Below, piece after piece: positions 12,520 through 24,706 of a stretch of 64,000 nt of DNA (positions are counted from its first letter, which is position 1; every line of letters starts with the position of its first letter). The stretch is from JAENWD01 sp963796915 (GTDB lineage: Bacteria; Acidobacteriota; Vicinamibacteria; Vicinamibacterales; JAENWD01). The translations under genes were made by a program, and so were the position numbers. The notes beneath the pieces were generated by a model that saw only the letters and a program-made list of their open reading frames with translations, did not search any database and was not told the DNA's origin. The stretch is taken from assembly GCA_963796915.1 (NCBI GenBank), contig CAWCNI010000001.1, forward strand, positions 1 to 64,000, in the 5' to 3' direction.

Positions 12520-14484
12520 CCCGCGCCGCGACCGCCGTGGGCGCGCTCGTCGCGGTGCTGGCAGCCGGCCGTGAGCAACCGCCGACGGCAGCGGCTCGCG
12601 GCTGGCCTGCAACTGGAAGACTACGTCGCCATGCCGATCACCGGCGACCTCGCCGGGCAGAACACGCGCGCGCAGCTGGCCCGCGTCAACTTCCTGCGCG
12701 ACGAGCCGGGCGGGCGGCGGTTCTTCGTCAACGACCTCAACGGCCCGCTCTACATCCTCGACAAGCAGACGAAGAAGCTCACGACCTATCTCGACCTCAA
12801 CGGCGCCGGCGGACGGCCCGGCCTGTTCCCCGCGTTCACCTTCGAACGCAATTTCGCCACCGGCCTCATCAACTTCGTCTTCGATCCCGACTACGCCCGC
12901 AACGGCGTCTTCTACACCCTGCACATGGAGGACCCGACCACCGGCATGCTCGGCCCCGAAGGCCGGCGTCGTCGCAGGTCTCGACCTCGCCGGCTACACG
13001 ACGACGCCGGCCGTGCCGACGACCACGGCCCCGGGCGCATCGATCGCGAGGTCGTGCTGATCGAGTGGACGGACCGGAATCCCCGCAACGCGACCTTCGA
13101 GGGCACGGCCCGCGAGCTGCTGCGCGTGCAAGAACCCCGACGCCCATCCACTGGGCGAGATGACGTTCAATCCCGTCGCCCGGCCCGGCGATCCCGAGTG
13201 GCGCGTCCTGTACATCGGGGCGGGCGACGCCGGCTCGGGCGAGCAGCGCGACATCCGGCGGCTGAACCCGCAGCGGCTCGACACCCTCGTGGGCAAGATC
13301 CTGCGCATCGTGCCCGACCTGCGCGAGCACACGGCCACCAGCACGGTCAGCGAGAACGGACGGTACCGCATCCCCAACGACAATCCCTTCGCGGCGGTCG
13401 AGGGCGCGCGCAAGGAGATCTGGGCGCTACGGGCTGCGCAACCCGCATCGGCTGATGTGGGACGTCGACCCGGCGCGGCCGTCCGCCGCACGCTGTTCGC
13501 CTTCAACATCGGCCTCGTCACGTGGGAGACGGTCGTCGTCATCAAGAAAGGCGCGAACTACGGCTATCCGCTCCGCGAAGGGACGCAGGTCATGTCCCAG
13601 CGAACGGCATGGGCGCGGTCCCCGCGGACGACATGATTCCCATCCAGATCTCCGACACGGTGACGCGCGGCACCATGAAGCCGACGTACCGGTGATCGAA
13701 TACCCGCACCGCGGCCCTGGCGGCGACGCCATCGCCAACGGCTTCGTCTATCGCGGCAAGCAGGTTCCCGCGCTGCAAGGCAAGCTCGTGTTCGGCGACA
13801 TCACGACCGGCCGCATCTGGTACGCCGAGCGGGCCGACGTGCTGGCGGCCGACGACGGCAACCCGACGACCGTCGCGCCCATCCACGAGATCGACGCGGG
13901 CCTCCGGCGCCTCGTGGACGACACGTACCGCAAGCGCGGCGGCAAGGGCGAGACGTTGCCCGGGTAGCGGCCGTCGCCGGCCGCGGCCGCGTGGACCTGC
14001 GCTTCGCCACCGACGACGCGGGCGAGCTCTACGTCCTCACCAAGAGGGACGGCATGATCCGCAAGGTCGTCGGCGCGAGGCTCACCGCGGCGACCGCGCC
14101 CGCGGCCAGCGTCCCGCTCCGGCGCGCCGGTCAGTGCGCCGCGACTCCGCCGGCGGCCGATCTCAGAATCCCGTGCCGCCCACGCCCGAGTCGATCGCCG
14201 CCGGCAAGAAGGCGTACGACGCCAACTGCGCCGCCTGCCACGGCAGCCGCGCAGGGCGCGGTCAAGGCCGGCACCACCCTCTCCATCATCGAGGAGCAGG
14301 GCGGCAAGCAGCCGCCGGACCTCACCGACGACGAGTGGGACCACGGCGCGACCGACGCCGACATCTTCACGGTCACGAACAAGGGCGTGCCCCCGACGAT
14401 GATGGTGGGCTCGACGGGCGCATCCCCGACCAGGAGATCTGGAACCTCGTGAACTACGTCCGCTGCCTGGCGCCGAAGAAGTAG
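12516..14484 (+). CDS. PQQ-dependent sugar dehydrogenase with C-terminal cytochrome c (frameshifted)
   Basis: The pieces in order are a signal segment from 12516, a glucose/sorbosone dehydrogenase-type propeller (YILDKQTKKLTTYLDLNG, GLFPAFTFERNF, GKILRIVPD, KKGANYGYPLREG, YPVIEYPHRGPGGDA, GKLVFGDITTGRIWYAE), and a haem c domain with CAACH at about 14227-14241 ending in EIWNLVNYVRCLAPKK. Such enzymes oxidise aldoses in the periplasm and pass electrons to their own haem. The frame changes at least six times (near 12570, 13000, 13150, 13450, 13600-13680, 13965 and 14250), yet most conserved blocks are readable. Joined length is about 650 residues. Start overlaps the hydrolase stop. Confidence 0.75.
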
Positions 14485-14520
14485 GCCTGCGTCGACGCGC
14501 GGAATATTGAGAGGCCAGCC

Positions 14521-15701
14521 ATGATCCATATGTCGATGCGTCGGTTTGGATGCATCCTGAATAGATACATGTGGTGTGTCGGGATTACTCTTTCCGCGGG
14601 CTACTAGACGGCCTCCGCTCGTCAGGCTCCCGCCGCTTGGACTCGTTGGTACTGCCGGCCGGATTTCATGCTCGACGTGTTCGCCGAGAACGTCGGGAAC
14701 GCACGGATGATGGCGCTCGGCCCGCACGGGACGGTATTCGTCGGGTCGCAGTACGCCGGCAAGGTCTACGCCGTCGTCGACAGCGACGGCGATCACAAGG
14801 CCGATCGTGTCGTGTCCATCGCCAGCGGCCTCAATCAACCCAATGGCGTCGCGATGCGGAACGGCGCGCTCTACGTGGCGACCGCGAGCCAGCTCCTGCG
14901 CTTCGACGACATCGAAGCGCACCTCGACGCGCCGCCCGCGCCGGTCGCGGTCCGCGACAATCTCCCCAATCCGGACCAGGGGCACTCGTGGAAGTCCATC
15001 GCGTTCGGCCCGGACGACCTGCTGTACATGTCGGTCGGGTTCGACGTGCAACATCTGCATGCCGGCGGCGATGACCGCTGCGATCGTGCGGATGAAGCCC
15101 GACGGATCCGGTCTCGAGGTGTTCGCCGAGGGCGTGCGCAACAGTGTGGGCTTCGCCTGGCACCCGGTGACCCACGAGATGTGGTTCACCGACAACGGCC
15201 GCGACATGCTGGGCGATGACGTGCCGAACGACGAGCTGAACGTCGCGCCGAAGGCGGGCCTCCATTTCGGCTTCCCGTACTGCCACCAGGGCGACGTGCC
15301 GGACCCGGAGTTCGGCGCACAACGCGCGTGTTCGACGACCGAGCCGCCCGTCCTGAAGCTCGGCGCGCACGTGGCGGCGATCGGGTTCACCTTCTACACC
15401 GGCAACATGTTTCCCGCCAGTTACAAGAACGCGGCGATCATCGCCCAACACGGATCGTGGAACCGATCGACGCCGAGCGGCTATCGCGTCATGGTGGCGC
15501 GCACCGACGGACGCCGCGTGACGGGCTACGAGCCGCTCGTGGAAGGCTTTCTTCCCGGCATGAAATCCGTACGCCCGGCGGGCGCGGGACGAGGCAAGCC
15601 GCCACCGGCCGCCCGGCCGACGTGCTGCAGATGCCCGACGGCTCAATCCTGATCAGCGACGATCGCGGCAATCGCCTGATTCGCGTCAGCTACCGCAGTA
15701 G
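14521..15701 (+). CDS. PQQ-dependent sugar (sorbosone) dehydrogenase-like protein (frameshifted)
   Basis: A second soluble-glucose-dehydrogenase-type propeller, without a cytochrome domain. Recognisable blocks are LDVFAENVGNARMMALGPHG, GLNQPNGVAMRNGALYVA, QGHSWKSIAFGPDDLLYMSV, VFAEGVRNSVGFAWHP, TDNGRDMLGDDVPNDELN, HFGFPYCHQGD and DVLQMPDGSILISDDRGNRL. The ATG at 14521 follows gagagg and starts a short signal-like stretch that ends in a stop at 14605; breaks near 14605-14667, 15070, 15600 and 15695 divide the rest. It follows the first dehydrogenase by 36 bp on the same strand and probably belongs to the same operon. Confidence 0.65.
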
Positions 15702-15748
15702 TCGCCACGCCGAAATGGCGGCTCGGACCACCTTCAACAATCATCTCC

Positions 15749-16655
15749 ATGCACCGTCATGCGCCGTCCTTCTGCTCTCGTTGCGCGTCGTTACGTCGCG
15801 TCGTTCGGCAGCTCGGTCGAAGGCGCAGACGCCGCACCGAGATCACGATCAACGACACCGGCGTTCAGGCGGAGAACCTGACGTCGAGTCAGGACGGCAC
15901 GGTGTACTTCGGCAGCACAGCGAAAGGCACGATCTATCGTGCCGCACCGGGCGCCTCACAGGCCGAACCCTGGATTCAGGCGTCGGCCGCCGGCCTCACG
16001 CAATGTGCTCGGCGTGCTCGCGGACGACAAGACCAACACGTTGTGGGTCTGCCAGAACGCCACCGGCGGCCGCGGCGGCGCGCCCGCGGTGGGACAGACG
16101 GCACTGCGCGTCCTTCGACTTGAAGAGCGGCGCCGCCAAGGGCACTTATCCTTTCCTCGCAACGGCGGCGTCTGCAACGACATCGCGCTGTCCGCAGACG
16201 GAACGGTCTACGCCACTGAGTCGTTCGCCAACCGCGTGCATCGGCTTCGGCCCGGCGCAGCCGCGCTCGACGTATGGATCGACCGATCCGCAGCTCGCCG
16301 CCATCGACGGCATCGCGCTCCTCGCCGATGGCGCGCGTCTACGTGAACACACTTCATGAGCGGCCAGCTCTTTCGGATACCCGTCAACCCAGACGGCACC
16401 GCCGGGACGATGGTCCGGATCGAAACGTCGATGCCGCTGAATCGGCCGGATGGCCTGCGCACGGTGGGTCCTCAGACGCTGATCCAGGCGGAAGCACAGG
16501 GACGCGTGACCGAGCTGACAGTCAAGGGCAACCGCGCAGAGGTGCGGGTGCTGCAGGAGGGACTGACAGCCGCCTCCGGAGTCACCGTCGTTGGCGACAC
16601 GGCCTTTGTCCTTGTCGAGCGGGCCAAAGCCGTAGCGGTGCCATATCGCCAGTAG
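15749..16655 (+). CDS. SMP-30/gluconolactonase-like propeller protein (frameshifted)
   Basis: Six-bladed propeller blocks are readable in alternating frames: ENLTSSQDGTVYFGSTAKGT, NTLWVCQNATGG, CNDIALSADGTVYATESFAN, and the C-terminal third FRIPVNPDGTAGTMVRIETS to the stop at 16655. This is the fold of SMP-30/LRE lactonases, which open sugar lactones. The Asn-Asp pair in CNDIALS fits a metal ligand position. Breaks lie near 15840, 16000, 16110, 16240 and 16350. The start is uncertain (ATG at 15749 or 15759). Its place after two sugar dehydrogenases suggests it hydrolyses their lactone products; this is inference. Confidence 0.55.
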
Positions 16656-16683
16656 GAGCTGCACGCGCGAGGCCAATCGCGCT

Positions 16684-16998
16684 TCACCGGTCGCCGGCGT
16701 CGCCGAAGTGACGCTTCGCGAATGCTCGGCCGGAGCCCGTCTTCAAGTAGCGTTCGAATCGTCCCGCGGTCCTCGCATCTGCGAACTCGAGAGATACGAC
16801 GACGCGCCACGGACGGTTGGCAACGGTAACTCCGGACGGACCGGTGTTGTGCCAGAGCAGTCGCCGGTCGACGTCGGAGGTCAGGCCGACGTAGTGCCGA
16901 TTCGGATCGACGTCGCTGCGAAAGATGTAGACGAAGCGCTTCTGGTCCTTGCCCAGAGCGAAGGCAGGAAGCGCGCCAGCACGACCGCGACGACCAAT
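16684..16998 (-). CDS. GIY-YIG nuclease-like protein
   Basis: The minus strand encodes an uninterrupted stretch reading KRFVYIFRSDVDPNRHYVGL, TSDVDRRLLWHNTGPSG, NRPWRVVVSLEFADARTAGR and FERYLKTGSGRAFAKRHF before a TGA at 16684. This matches the GIY-YIG fold (VYIF for GIY, YVGL for YIG, then the Arg/His-Asn segment) of small single-domain nuclease-like proteins. The open frame begins after a TAG at 16999-17001 and has no ATG, GTG or TTG; ATT at 16998 or CTG at 16956 would have to serve, or a frameshift hides the true start. It is convergent with the lactonase-like gene. Confidence 0.6.
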   Translation of the reverse strand: MGRRGRAGALPAFALGKDQKRFVYIFRSDVDPNRHYVGLTSDVDRRLLWHNTGPSGVTVANRPWRVVVSLEFADARTAGRFERYLKTGSGRAFAKRHFGDAGDR

Positions 16999-17080
16999 CT
17001 ACGACTACGACCATCAATCGCTCGTGGTGCGGAATTTCTGCGATTCGGGGAGCGCGGGAGTTGTTGCGGAAAGTGCGGGC

Positions 17081-17396
17081 TCCGCCTTCGTTCACGCTCC
17101 GGGGACCGGGAGTCTAAACGGGCAGCTCTTGCAACACATCAAAGAGTTCGAACTGCAGGAATGGAGGTCCGCCTTCGCTCACGCTCCGCGTGAGCTTCGA
17201 GGGCCAAGCGTCTAAACAGGCAGCTCTTGCAACACATCAGGGCGTTCGAAGTGCAGGAACGGACGTCCGCCTTCGCTCACGCTCCGCGTGCGCTTCGAGG
17301 GCCAAGCGTCTAAACAGGCTGCTCTTGCAACACATCAAGGAGGTCGAACTGCAGGAATGGAGGTCCGCCTTCGCTCACGCTCCGCGTGAGCTTCGG
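17081..17396. repeat. 98-bp tandem repeat array
   Basis: Units begin with tccgccttcg at 17081, 17168, 17266 and 17364. The first is shortened to 87 bp, the next two are 98 bp each, and the last is partial. Each full unit holds gctcttgcaacacatca, gtgcagga or ctgcagga, and a hairpin-forming gctcacg/cgtgagc pair (degenerate in the 17266 copy). There is no unique spacer. The units could be read as protein in some frames but have no start, no ribosome binding site and no family match. Confidence 0.8.
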
Positions 17397-17435
17397 CGAG
17401 ACAGACTTCGCCTGATGGAGTCGCTGCGGACATGG

Positions 17436-17480
17436 CCGGCAAAGCCGGCCTAGACGAAGCTCGCGCGTAGCGCGAGCGAA
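17436..17480. repeat. Two adjacent intergenic hairpins
   Basis: GGCCGGC aaa GCCGGCC (17436-17452) is followed at once by a second perfect hairpin with GCTCGCGC and GCGCGAGC arms around a three-base loop (about 17460-17479). They sit directly beyond the 98-bp array and have no T-run. They may be part of the same mobile or REP-like unit, or an attenuator. Neither has a nearby gene end in the right orientation except the far GIY-YIG gene. Confidence 0.45.
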
Positions 17481-17593
17481 GTCTGGCTGGGTGTTAGGGA
17501 CGGAATTCGCAACTACCTGATCACCGCGGCGTGATCGGAAAGCGTCATAACCGACGCCGCGACAAACGGTTGCCGGCGAGGTCGCTCGACGTC

Positions 17594-17623
17594 TGTCCGA
17601 AAAATGTATACAAGTTTCGGACA
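17594..17623. repeat. 30-bp imperfect palindrome, copy 1
   Basis: The site starts TGTCCGAAA and ends TTTCGGACA, a perfect nine-base inverted pair, around a centre with GTATAC. A sister copy of identical length lies at 17796-17825. The two bracket an antitoxin gene remnant. I infer either a binding site or the ends of a small mobile unit. Confidence 0.55.
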
Positions 17624-17628
17624 GGATC

Positions 17629-17778
17629 TCAGGCGACAAACGCTCTCGCTCGGCCATTGGCTCGCGTGCGCGGCTTCACGACGATCTCCACGTCGCTGCC
17701 GAGCGCCACGAGGAACCGTACGAGGCGGTCGAGTGAAAACCCGGCGAGTGAGCCCGGCACCAACGCTGAGACCTTCGG
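17629..17778 (-). pseudogene. XRE/HigA-type antitoxin remnant (C-terminal 50 residues)
   Basis: From 17778 down to a TGA at 17629 the minus strand reads PKVSALVPGSLAGFSLDRLV and then RFLVALGSDVEIVVKPRTRA. This is the C-terminal half of a short helix-turn-helix antitoxin of the COG5606/HigA2-like type, where a conserved Gln normally precedes PKVS. The DNA-recognition N-terminus is missing: upstream sequence becomes AT-rich and stop-containing, then runs into the second 30-bp palindrome. No partner RelE/HigB toxin is visible. It appears to be a relic left by a rearrangement. Confidence 0.5.
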
Positions 17779-17795
17779 CTAGCTAAGCTAGGCGC

Positions 17796-17825
17796 TGTCC
17801 GAGAAATGGATACAACTATCGGACA
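17796..17825. repeat. 30-bp imperfect palindrome, copy 2
   Basis: The site starts TGTCCGAGAAATG and ends TATCGGACA, sharing about 25 of 30 positions with the copy at 17594, including the central ATACAA. Spacing between the copies is 202 bp from start to start. Confidence 0.55.
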
Positions 17826-18179
17826 ACCGTTCGGACGTAGTCCTGGCGGTTGGGCTGAACGCCGACGACGCGAGCTTCGGCCTGCGATGAAGGCCGATCC
17901 ACCTGACCGGGAGGCGTCGCTCAACCACGGTTCCCAAGCGATCGTCTATGTTCCGCGAACAGTGGGCTCTCTTGGGTCGTTCGTTGCAGAAACACGCGTA
18001 GCTGATTTCCTGCCGAAGAGCTTCGCGAGTGCGAGCGCCGAGCGGATACAAAAACGGCCAGTGCAGGCCCGTCTGAATTCGCCCGTTCGAGTATCGATCC
18101 GGTACATCATCAGTCAGTACGTGACCACGGCCACAGTTACCCCAACCAGGGAAACACCGTGGCGATCCAGGAGGTTCCG
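17826..18179. other. Non-coding stretch, nothing recognised
   Basis: This 354-bp region before the cupin gene holds no frame with family resemblance and no tRNA. A weak reverse-strand frame exists but looks like chance. The promoter of the cupin-P450 pair should be here; I see no clear -35/-10 pair. Confidence 0.4.
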
Positions 18180-18575
18180 ATGTCCGACCCCCCCGAGCAC
18201 GAAGCCCATCGCCGGCCGCACACCTCGCCGATGGCGGATCCGTTCATGGAGTTCGATCTCCCGGCTGAAATCCATCGTCTCAAGGCGGAGGCGACGTGGA
18301 GCACCGGTCAGAATGCCAGAACGCTGGTCAAGTACCAAGACTTCCGTGTTGTCCTAATTGCACTTGGGGCGGAGGCGCGTATGCCGGAACACAAGGCCGA
18401 AGGTCGTATCACGATCCATGTGCTGTCCGGTCACGTTCGAGTGAAGGCCTCGGGCCGGACGTTCAGCCTTCGCCCAGGAGGAGTATTGGCGCTTGATCAC
18501 GGCGTTGCTCATGACGTCCATGCACTCGAAGAGAGCGCGCTACTCCTCACGATTGCCTGGCCCGGGACGAAATAG
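18180..18575 (+). CDS. Cupin-domain protein
   Basis: A 131-residue single-domain cupin. The beta-barrel core reads RVVLIALGAEARMPEHKAEG, then IHVLSGHVRVKASGRTFSL and LDHGVAHDVHALEESALLLT. The ligand His/Glu set of the first cupin motif is incomplete (PEHKAEGR), but the His-x3-His-x-H pattern of the second is close (LDHGVAHDVHA). I chose the ATG at 18180 because aggaggt stands five bases before it; an upstream GTG at 18159 lacks one. It precedes a cytochrome P450 by 78 bp and is probably co-expressed. Role unknown: binding or isomerising a small acid or sensing a ligand are possible. Confidence 0.8.
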   Translation: MSDPPEHEAHRRPHTSPMADPFMEFDLPAEIHRLKAEATWSTGQNARTLVKYQDFRVVLIALGAEARMPEHKAEGRITIHVLSGHVRVKASGRTFSLRPGGVLALDHGVAHDVHALEESALLLTIAWPGTK

Positions 18576-18653
18576 ACACGTGTCGCCGTTTCTAGTGATA
18601 TCGCGACGTTGTTGTGCACATACCCATCAACGTCGACTCAGGAGAGGAGCAGA

Positions 18654-19796
18654 GTGAGCAGCAAGCAGCATGATGATTGGAATCCGCAGGACGCATCGAT
18701 CCAGCAGGACCAACGCCACGCGTACGACGAGATGCGAGAGCGATGTCCGGTAGCACACAGCGAATTCATGGGTTGGTCGTTGTTCCGCCATGAGGACATC
18801 GCCACCGTGCTGTCCGATCCGGAAACGTACAGCAATGCATCGAGGTTTTTGGCTATCCCGAACGGAATGGATCCCCCGGTTCACGGCCAGTACCGCGACG
18901 CGCTCGCTGCCTACTTCGGTCAGGCTCAGATGGACCAGCTCGAGCCACGCGCCCGCGCCATCGCAGTGAACCTTCTCGAGCCAGTGCTCTCCGCCGGACA
19001 GATAGAGTTCGTCGACGGGTTCGCGACGCCATTCGTGTTGAAGACACTGTGCGCCTGGCTCGGCTGGCCCGAGCGGCAGTGGGAATGCCTCGGCGGGTGG
19101 GTGCACGGCAGCCAGCAGGCGGCCTTCGGCAAGGATCACGCAGCAAGCGCAGCCCTGGCCAGTCTCCTCTCGGAGCACGCCAACGCAAACCTGAGCCTGC
19201 ATCGTGCGGCCACAAGAGATGTAGTCGACGCCACCGACGCGCTGTTGAGGACCGAAGTAAATGGCAAGCGATTCGACGACGATGAGATCGTGAGCATCCT
19301 GCGGAACTGGACAGCCGGACAGGGCACCGTCGCGGCCGGATTGGGCATTCTGGTCCTGCATCTAGCTCAGGAGCCTGCCTTGCAGGATCGGCTGCGGCAC
19401 GATTTATCGCTCATTCCAGAGGCGATCGAGGAGATTCTGCGGGTGGACGATCCGCTCGTCGCCAACCGCCGCACGACGACGCGAGAGGTCGCGATTCAGG
19501 GCCGCACGATTTCGAAGGGAGAGACCCTGACGCTGATGTGGATCGCCGCCAATCGCGATCCGCGCGCGTTCGATGATCCGGACGCAGTCAGGATGGAGCG
19601 GAGCAAGGAGGCTGGACTCGTCTGGGGACAAGGCATTCATCTCTGCCTGGGAGCGCCATTGGCCAGGCTTGAGATGCGGGTGGCGCTCGAGGAATTGCTC
19701 TCGCGGACGAAACACGTGGAGATCATCGGCGCTCCTCCGCGCCGCACGTTCTATCCAAGCAACGGCCCTGCCTCGCTCTCCCTGCAAGTCAGCTAG
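18654..19796 (+). CDS. Cytochrome P450
   Basis: This is a soluble bacterial class I P450 (CYP101/CYP107-like size, 380 residues) that hydroxylates a small organic substrate using ferredoxin electrons. The I-helix reads TAGQGTVAAG with the oxygen-activating Thr, the K-helix has the ExxR motif in EEILR, and the haem loop is WGQGIHLCLGAPLA with Cys331 as the axial ligand. The usual Phe at the start of that loop is Trp. The GTG at 18654 is chosen because ggagagg precedes it; an upstream TTG would add 15 residues without a binding site. No ferredoxin or reductase gene is adjacent; the cupin gene lies upstream. Confidence 0.92.
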   Translation: MSSKQHDDWNPQDASIQQDQRHAYDEMRERCPVAHSEFMGWSLFRHEDIATVLSDPETYSNASRFLAIPNGMDPPVHGQYRDALAAYFGQAQMDQLEPRARAIAVNLLEPVLSAGQIEFVDGFATPFVLKTLCAWLGWPERQWECLGGWVHGSQQAAFGKDHAASAALASLLSEHANANLSLHRAATRDVVDATDALLRTEVNGKRFDDDEIVSILRNWTAGQGTVAAGLGILVLHLAQEPALQDRLRHDLSLIPEAIEEILRVDDPLVANRRTTTREVAIQGRTISKGETLTLMWIAANRDPRAFDDPDAVRMERSKEAGLVWGQGIHLCLGAPLARLEMRVALEELLSRTKHVEIIGAPPRRTFYPSNGPASLSLQVS

Positions 19797-19818
19797 TGCG
19801 CCGGATCGAACGTGATGA

Positions 19819-19836
19819 AGGCCGGTCAGGCGGCCT
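19819..19836. terminator. Hairpin between convergent P450 and TehA-like genes
   Basis: AGGCCG, a six-base loop and CGGCCT form a perfect stem in the 39-bp gap between two converging stop codons. There is no T-run, so rho-independent action is uncertain. Confidence 0.3.
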
Positions 19837-20926
19837 CAGCCACCTCCGGTTGAGACAGGATCGGGAATCGCGCGAACCGCGAGCCACAGGTGATGGATCA
19901 TCGCGACGAACAGGACAGCCCACGCCGCCAGGGCGGCGTACACGGTGACGTGCGGAATCACCGAGAGGAACTCCAGGCCTGTGGCCTGGACGAGCCTCAC
20001 GGTGCAGACCGTGTACATGCCCAAGCGGAAACACCATGCCCCAATACTGAGGGTCGTACCGCAGGGGAAAACGCCGGACGACGTGCCGCCACACGCCGAG
20101 GATGAGCAGCAGCGGGATCCACCATGTCGCAGTGGCCCAGAAGAACAGCGTGAATCCGGCGATGAACGGCCGGAGCATCACCAGGAACGGCCAGAGTGTC
20201 CGCCTGGATGAGGAGCGACGCCCCTGCCAGCGTGGTGATGGCGACGGCGCCCATGTTGATCCAGTACGGCGGCGTCATCTGGTCCACCGTCAGCGCCACG
20301 AACGTGAAGCGGTAGAAGATCAGCGTGATGATCGTCAGGTAGAGCATGGCGCCCAGCAGGTACATGCACAGCGCGAAGAACAGCACGACCTCCCGCCCGC
20401 CCGCCATCCCCGGGGCGAGCAGGGTGCCGAGCACCGACACGGCCTGCGTCGCCACGATGCCGAGGAGCCACGCGCCGTTGATGCCCGTCTCGAGCGTCGG
20501 CTTCGACTCGCGAACGACCGTCGCCGTGAAGAACGCGTACATCACGATCACCCAGAGCACGATGCCGGCGACCCACAGCGCGTGGGCCGCGCTCGGTGCG
20601 GCCCGTCAGGATCGCGATCTCGCTGCCCAGCACGCACGTCCCGGCGACCACGGTGAAGAACCCCGGGCCGCGCGCGTGGCTATTCAGATCGTCGAGCACC
20701 CGCGGGAAATACACCAGGAGCCGGATCACGAACATCACCGTCAACACCACATAGGCGCAGACGTTGATGCCGAGTAGCGCCGACGCGATGCGCGGCATCT
20801 GCAGGACGTGGGCGGCAATCGAGACAATCCCCGTCGCCATGACGAGCGGCGAAATAGCCGGGGAAGAGGCCCGCGACCGCTCCAGCCAGCCTGCGTCCGA
20901 TGGTGTCGGCCGGCGATCGCCGTCAC
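19836..20926 (-). CDS. TehA/SLAC1-family anion channel or transporter (frameshifted)
   Basis: Conserved ten-helix voltage-dependent anion channel family sequence is readable in several frames: LVMATGIVSIAAHVLQMP, FVIRLLVYFPRVLDDLNS, GPGFFTVVAGTCVLGSEIA, MYAFFTATVVRESKPTLE, GINGAWLLGIVATQAVSVL, FFWATATWWIPLLLILG, YDPQYWGMVFPLGMYTVC and HVTVYAALAAWAVLFVAMI. It lies in the inner membrane and passes small anions (tellurite, malate, chloride or nitrate in characterised relatives). The GTG at 20926 overlaps the TGA of the DUF6755 gene. Breaks lie near 20890, 20600, 20200 and 20030. As the last gene of the NsrR-headed operon it may move nitrate or nitrite; this is inference. Confidence 0.72.
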
Positions 20927-21151
20927 TTTTCGAGGCCGGAACAGGTACCAGAGCAGCCCGGCGTTGAGGCCGAGGCACACGAGGCTGCCGACCGCGGCCG
21001 GCACGACCGTGGCGGTGTCGCCGCCGAGATAGGCGTTCATGGTGGCCGTCAGCAGCCACAACTGCAGGACGACGATCAACACCACGAAGGCGAGCATGGC
21101 GTTGACGATCGTCATCCGCTGGGCGCGGACCATGCGGAGCCGCCGGATCAT
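20923..21151 (-). CDS. DUF6755-type small membrane protein (frameshifted at 3' end)
   Basis: About 75 residues with two hydrophobic spans: AQRMTIVNAMLAFVVLIVVL and VPAAVGSLVCLGLNAGLLWY, linked by TATMNAYLGGD. I recognise this as the DUF6755 pattern. The start overlaps the Rieske stop (ATGA), and a one-base discrepancy near 20930 separates the coding frame from the TGA at 20923, which in turn overlaps the TehA-like GTG. It is probably a small subunit or assembly factor of the molybdoenzyme complex; function unknown. Confidence 0.6.
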
Positions 21152-21721
21152 GTCGTCGACTCCTCCACGCCCGTCGCATACACGGAACCATCACGCGATC
21201 TCCAGCGAAGATCCGCGGCAGCGCCCGCTGCGGCGGGCCCGCCACGGGCCGGCCCGTCTCAAGGTCGAACCAGCCGTTATGGCACGGGCAGTGAAGGCGC
21301 CCCTCGTCGACAGCGGGCACCACCGGGCACAACAGGTGCGTGCACTGCTGGTCGTAGGCGACGAAGCGTGGCCGCGCCGGTCCGCACGAGCAGGCGCGGC
21401 GTGCTGCCTTCCGGGTAGGTGAACGTCTTGGCGCCGCCGATCGGCAACTCGTCCACGCGGGCGATCGGCACGCCCGGCGAGAGCGAGCGCCGGCCGGCCT
21501 GAATGCGCTCTTCAGCACGATCCAGAACTGTCCGACGACCATCGCCGCACTGGTGAGCACCATGAACTTGACGAGTTCGCGACGCGACACGTACTCGTCT
21601 TGTGCCCAGTCGATGGGAAAGTCACGGCGCCACTTCGGCTGCTCGCCGATCGGGCGGCCGTCCGGAGGCGTGGTCCCGTGATCGAGATCTCGAGGACCAT
21701 CCACGCCGCGTTGATTCTGAA

Positions 21722-21725
<4 letters not shown>
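21148..21725 (-). CDS. Rieske 2Fe-2S protein (frameshifted)
   Basis: The first part (from ATG 21725) is cytoplasmic and basic, with RRDFPIDWAQDEYVSRRELV, followed by one membrane helix (KFMVLTSAAMVVGQFWIVL). The cluster domain has CTHLLC and CPCHNGWFDLETGRPVAGPP, giving the paired CxH/CxxH ligands of a high-potential 2Fe-2S cluster. Between helix and cluster the frame breaks near 21510-21470 and again near 21350. The start overlaps the ferredoxin stop and the end overlaps DUF6755, so all are translationally coupled. It likely carries electrons between the cytochrome b-like and Fe-S subunits of the same complex. Confidence 0.78.
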
Positions 21726-22380
<655 letters not shown>

Positions 22381-22395
22381 GGGTTGGCTACCTGG

Positions 22396-24704
<2,309 letters not shown>

Positions 24705-24706
24705 GG

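Noticed and set aside
17081..17396. Repeat array as a CRISPR locus
   Set aside because: Units are contiguous 98-bp copies without unique spacers, the number is small, and no cas genes are near.
16949..17453. Protein coding in the 98-bp repeats
   Set aside because: The repeated peptide has no start, no ribosome binding site and different frames across copies.
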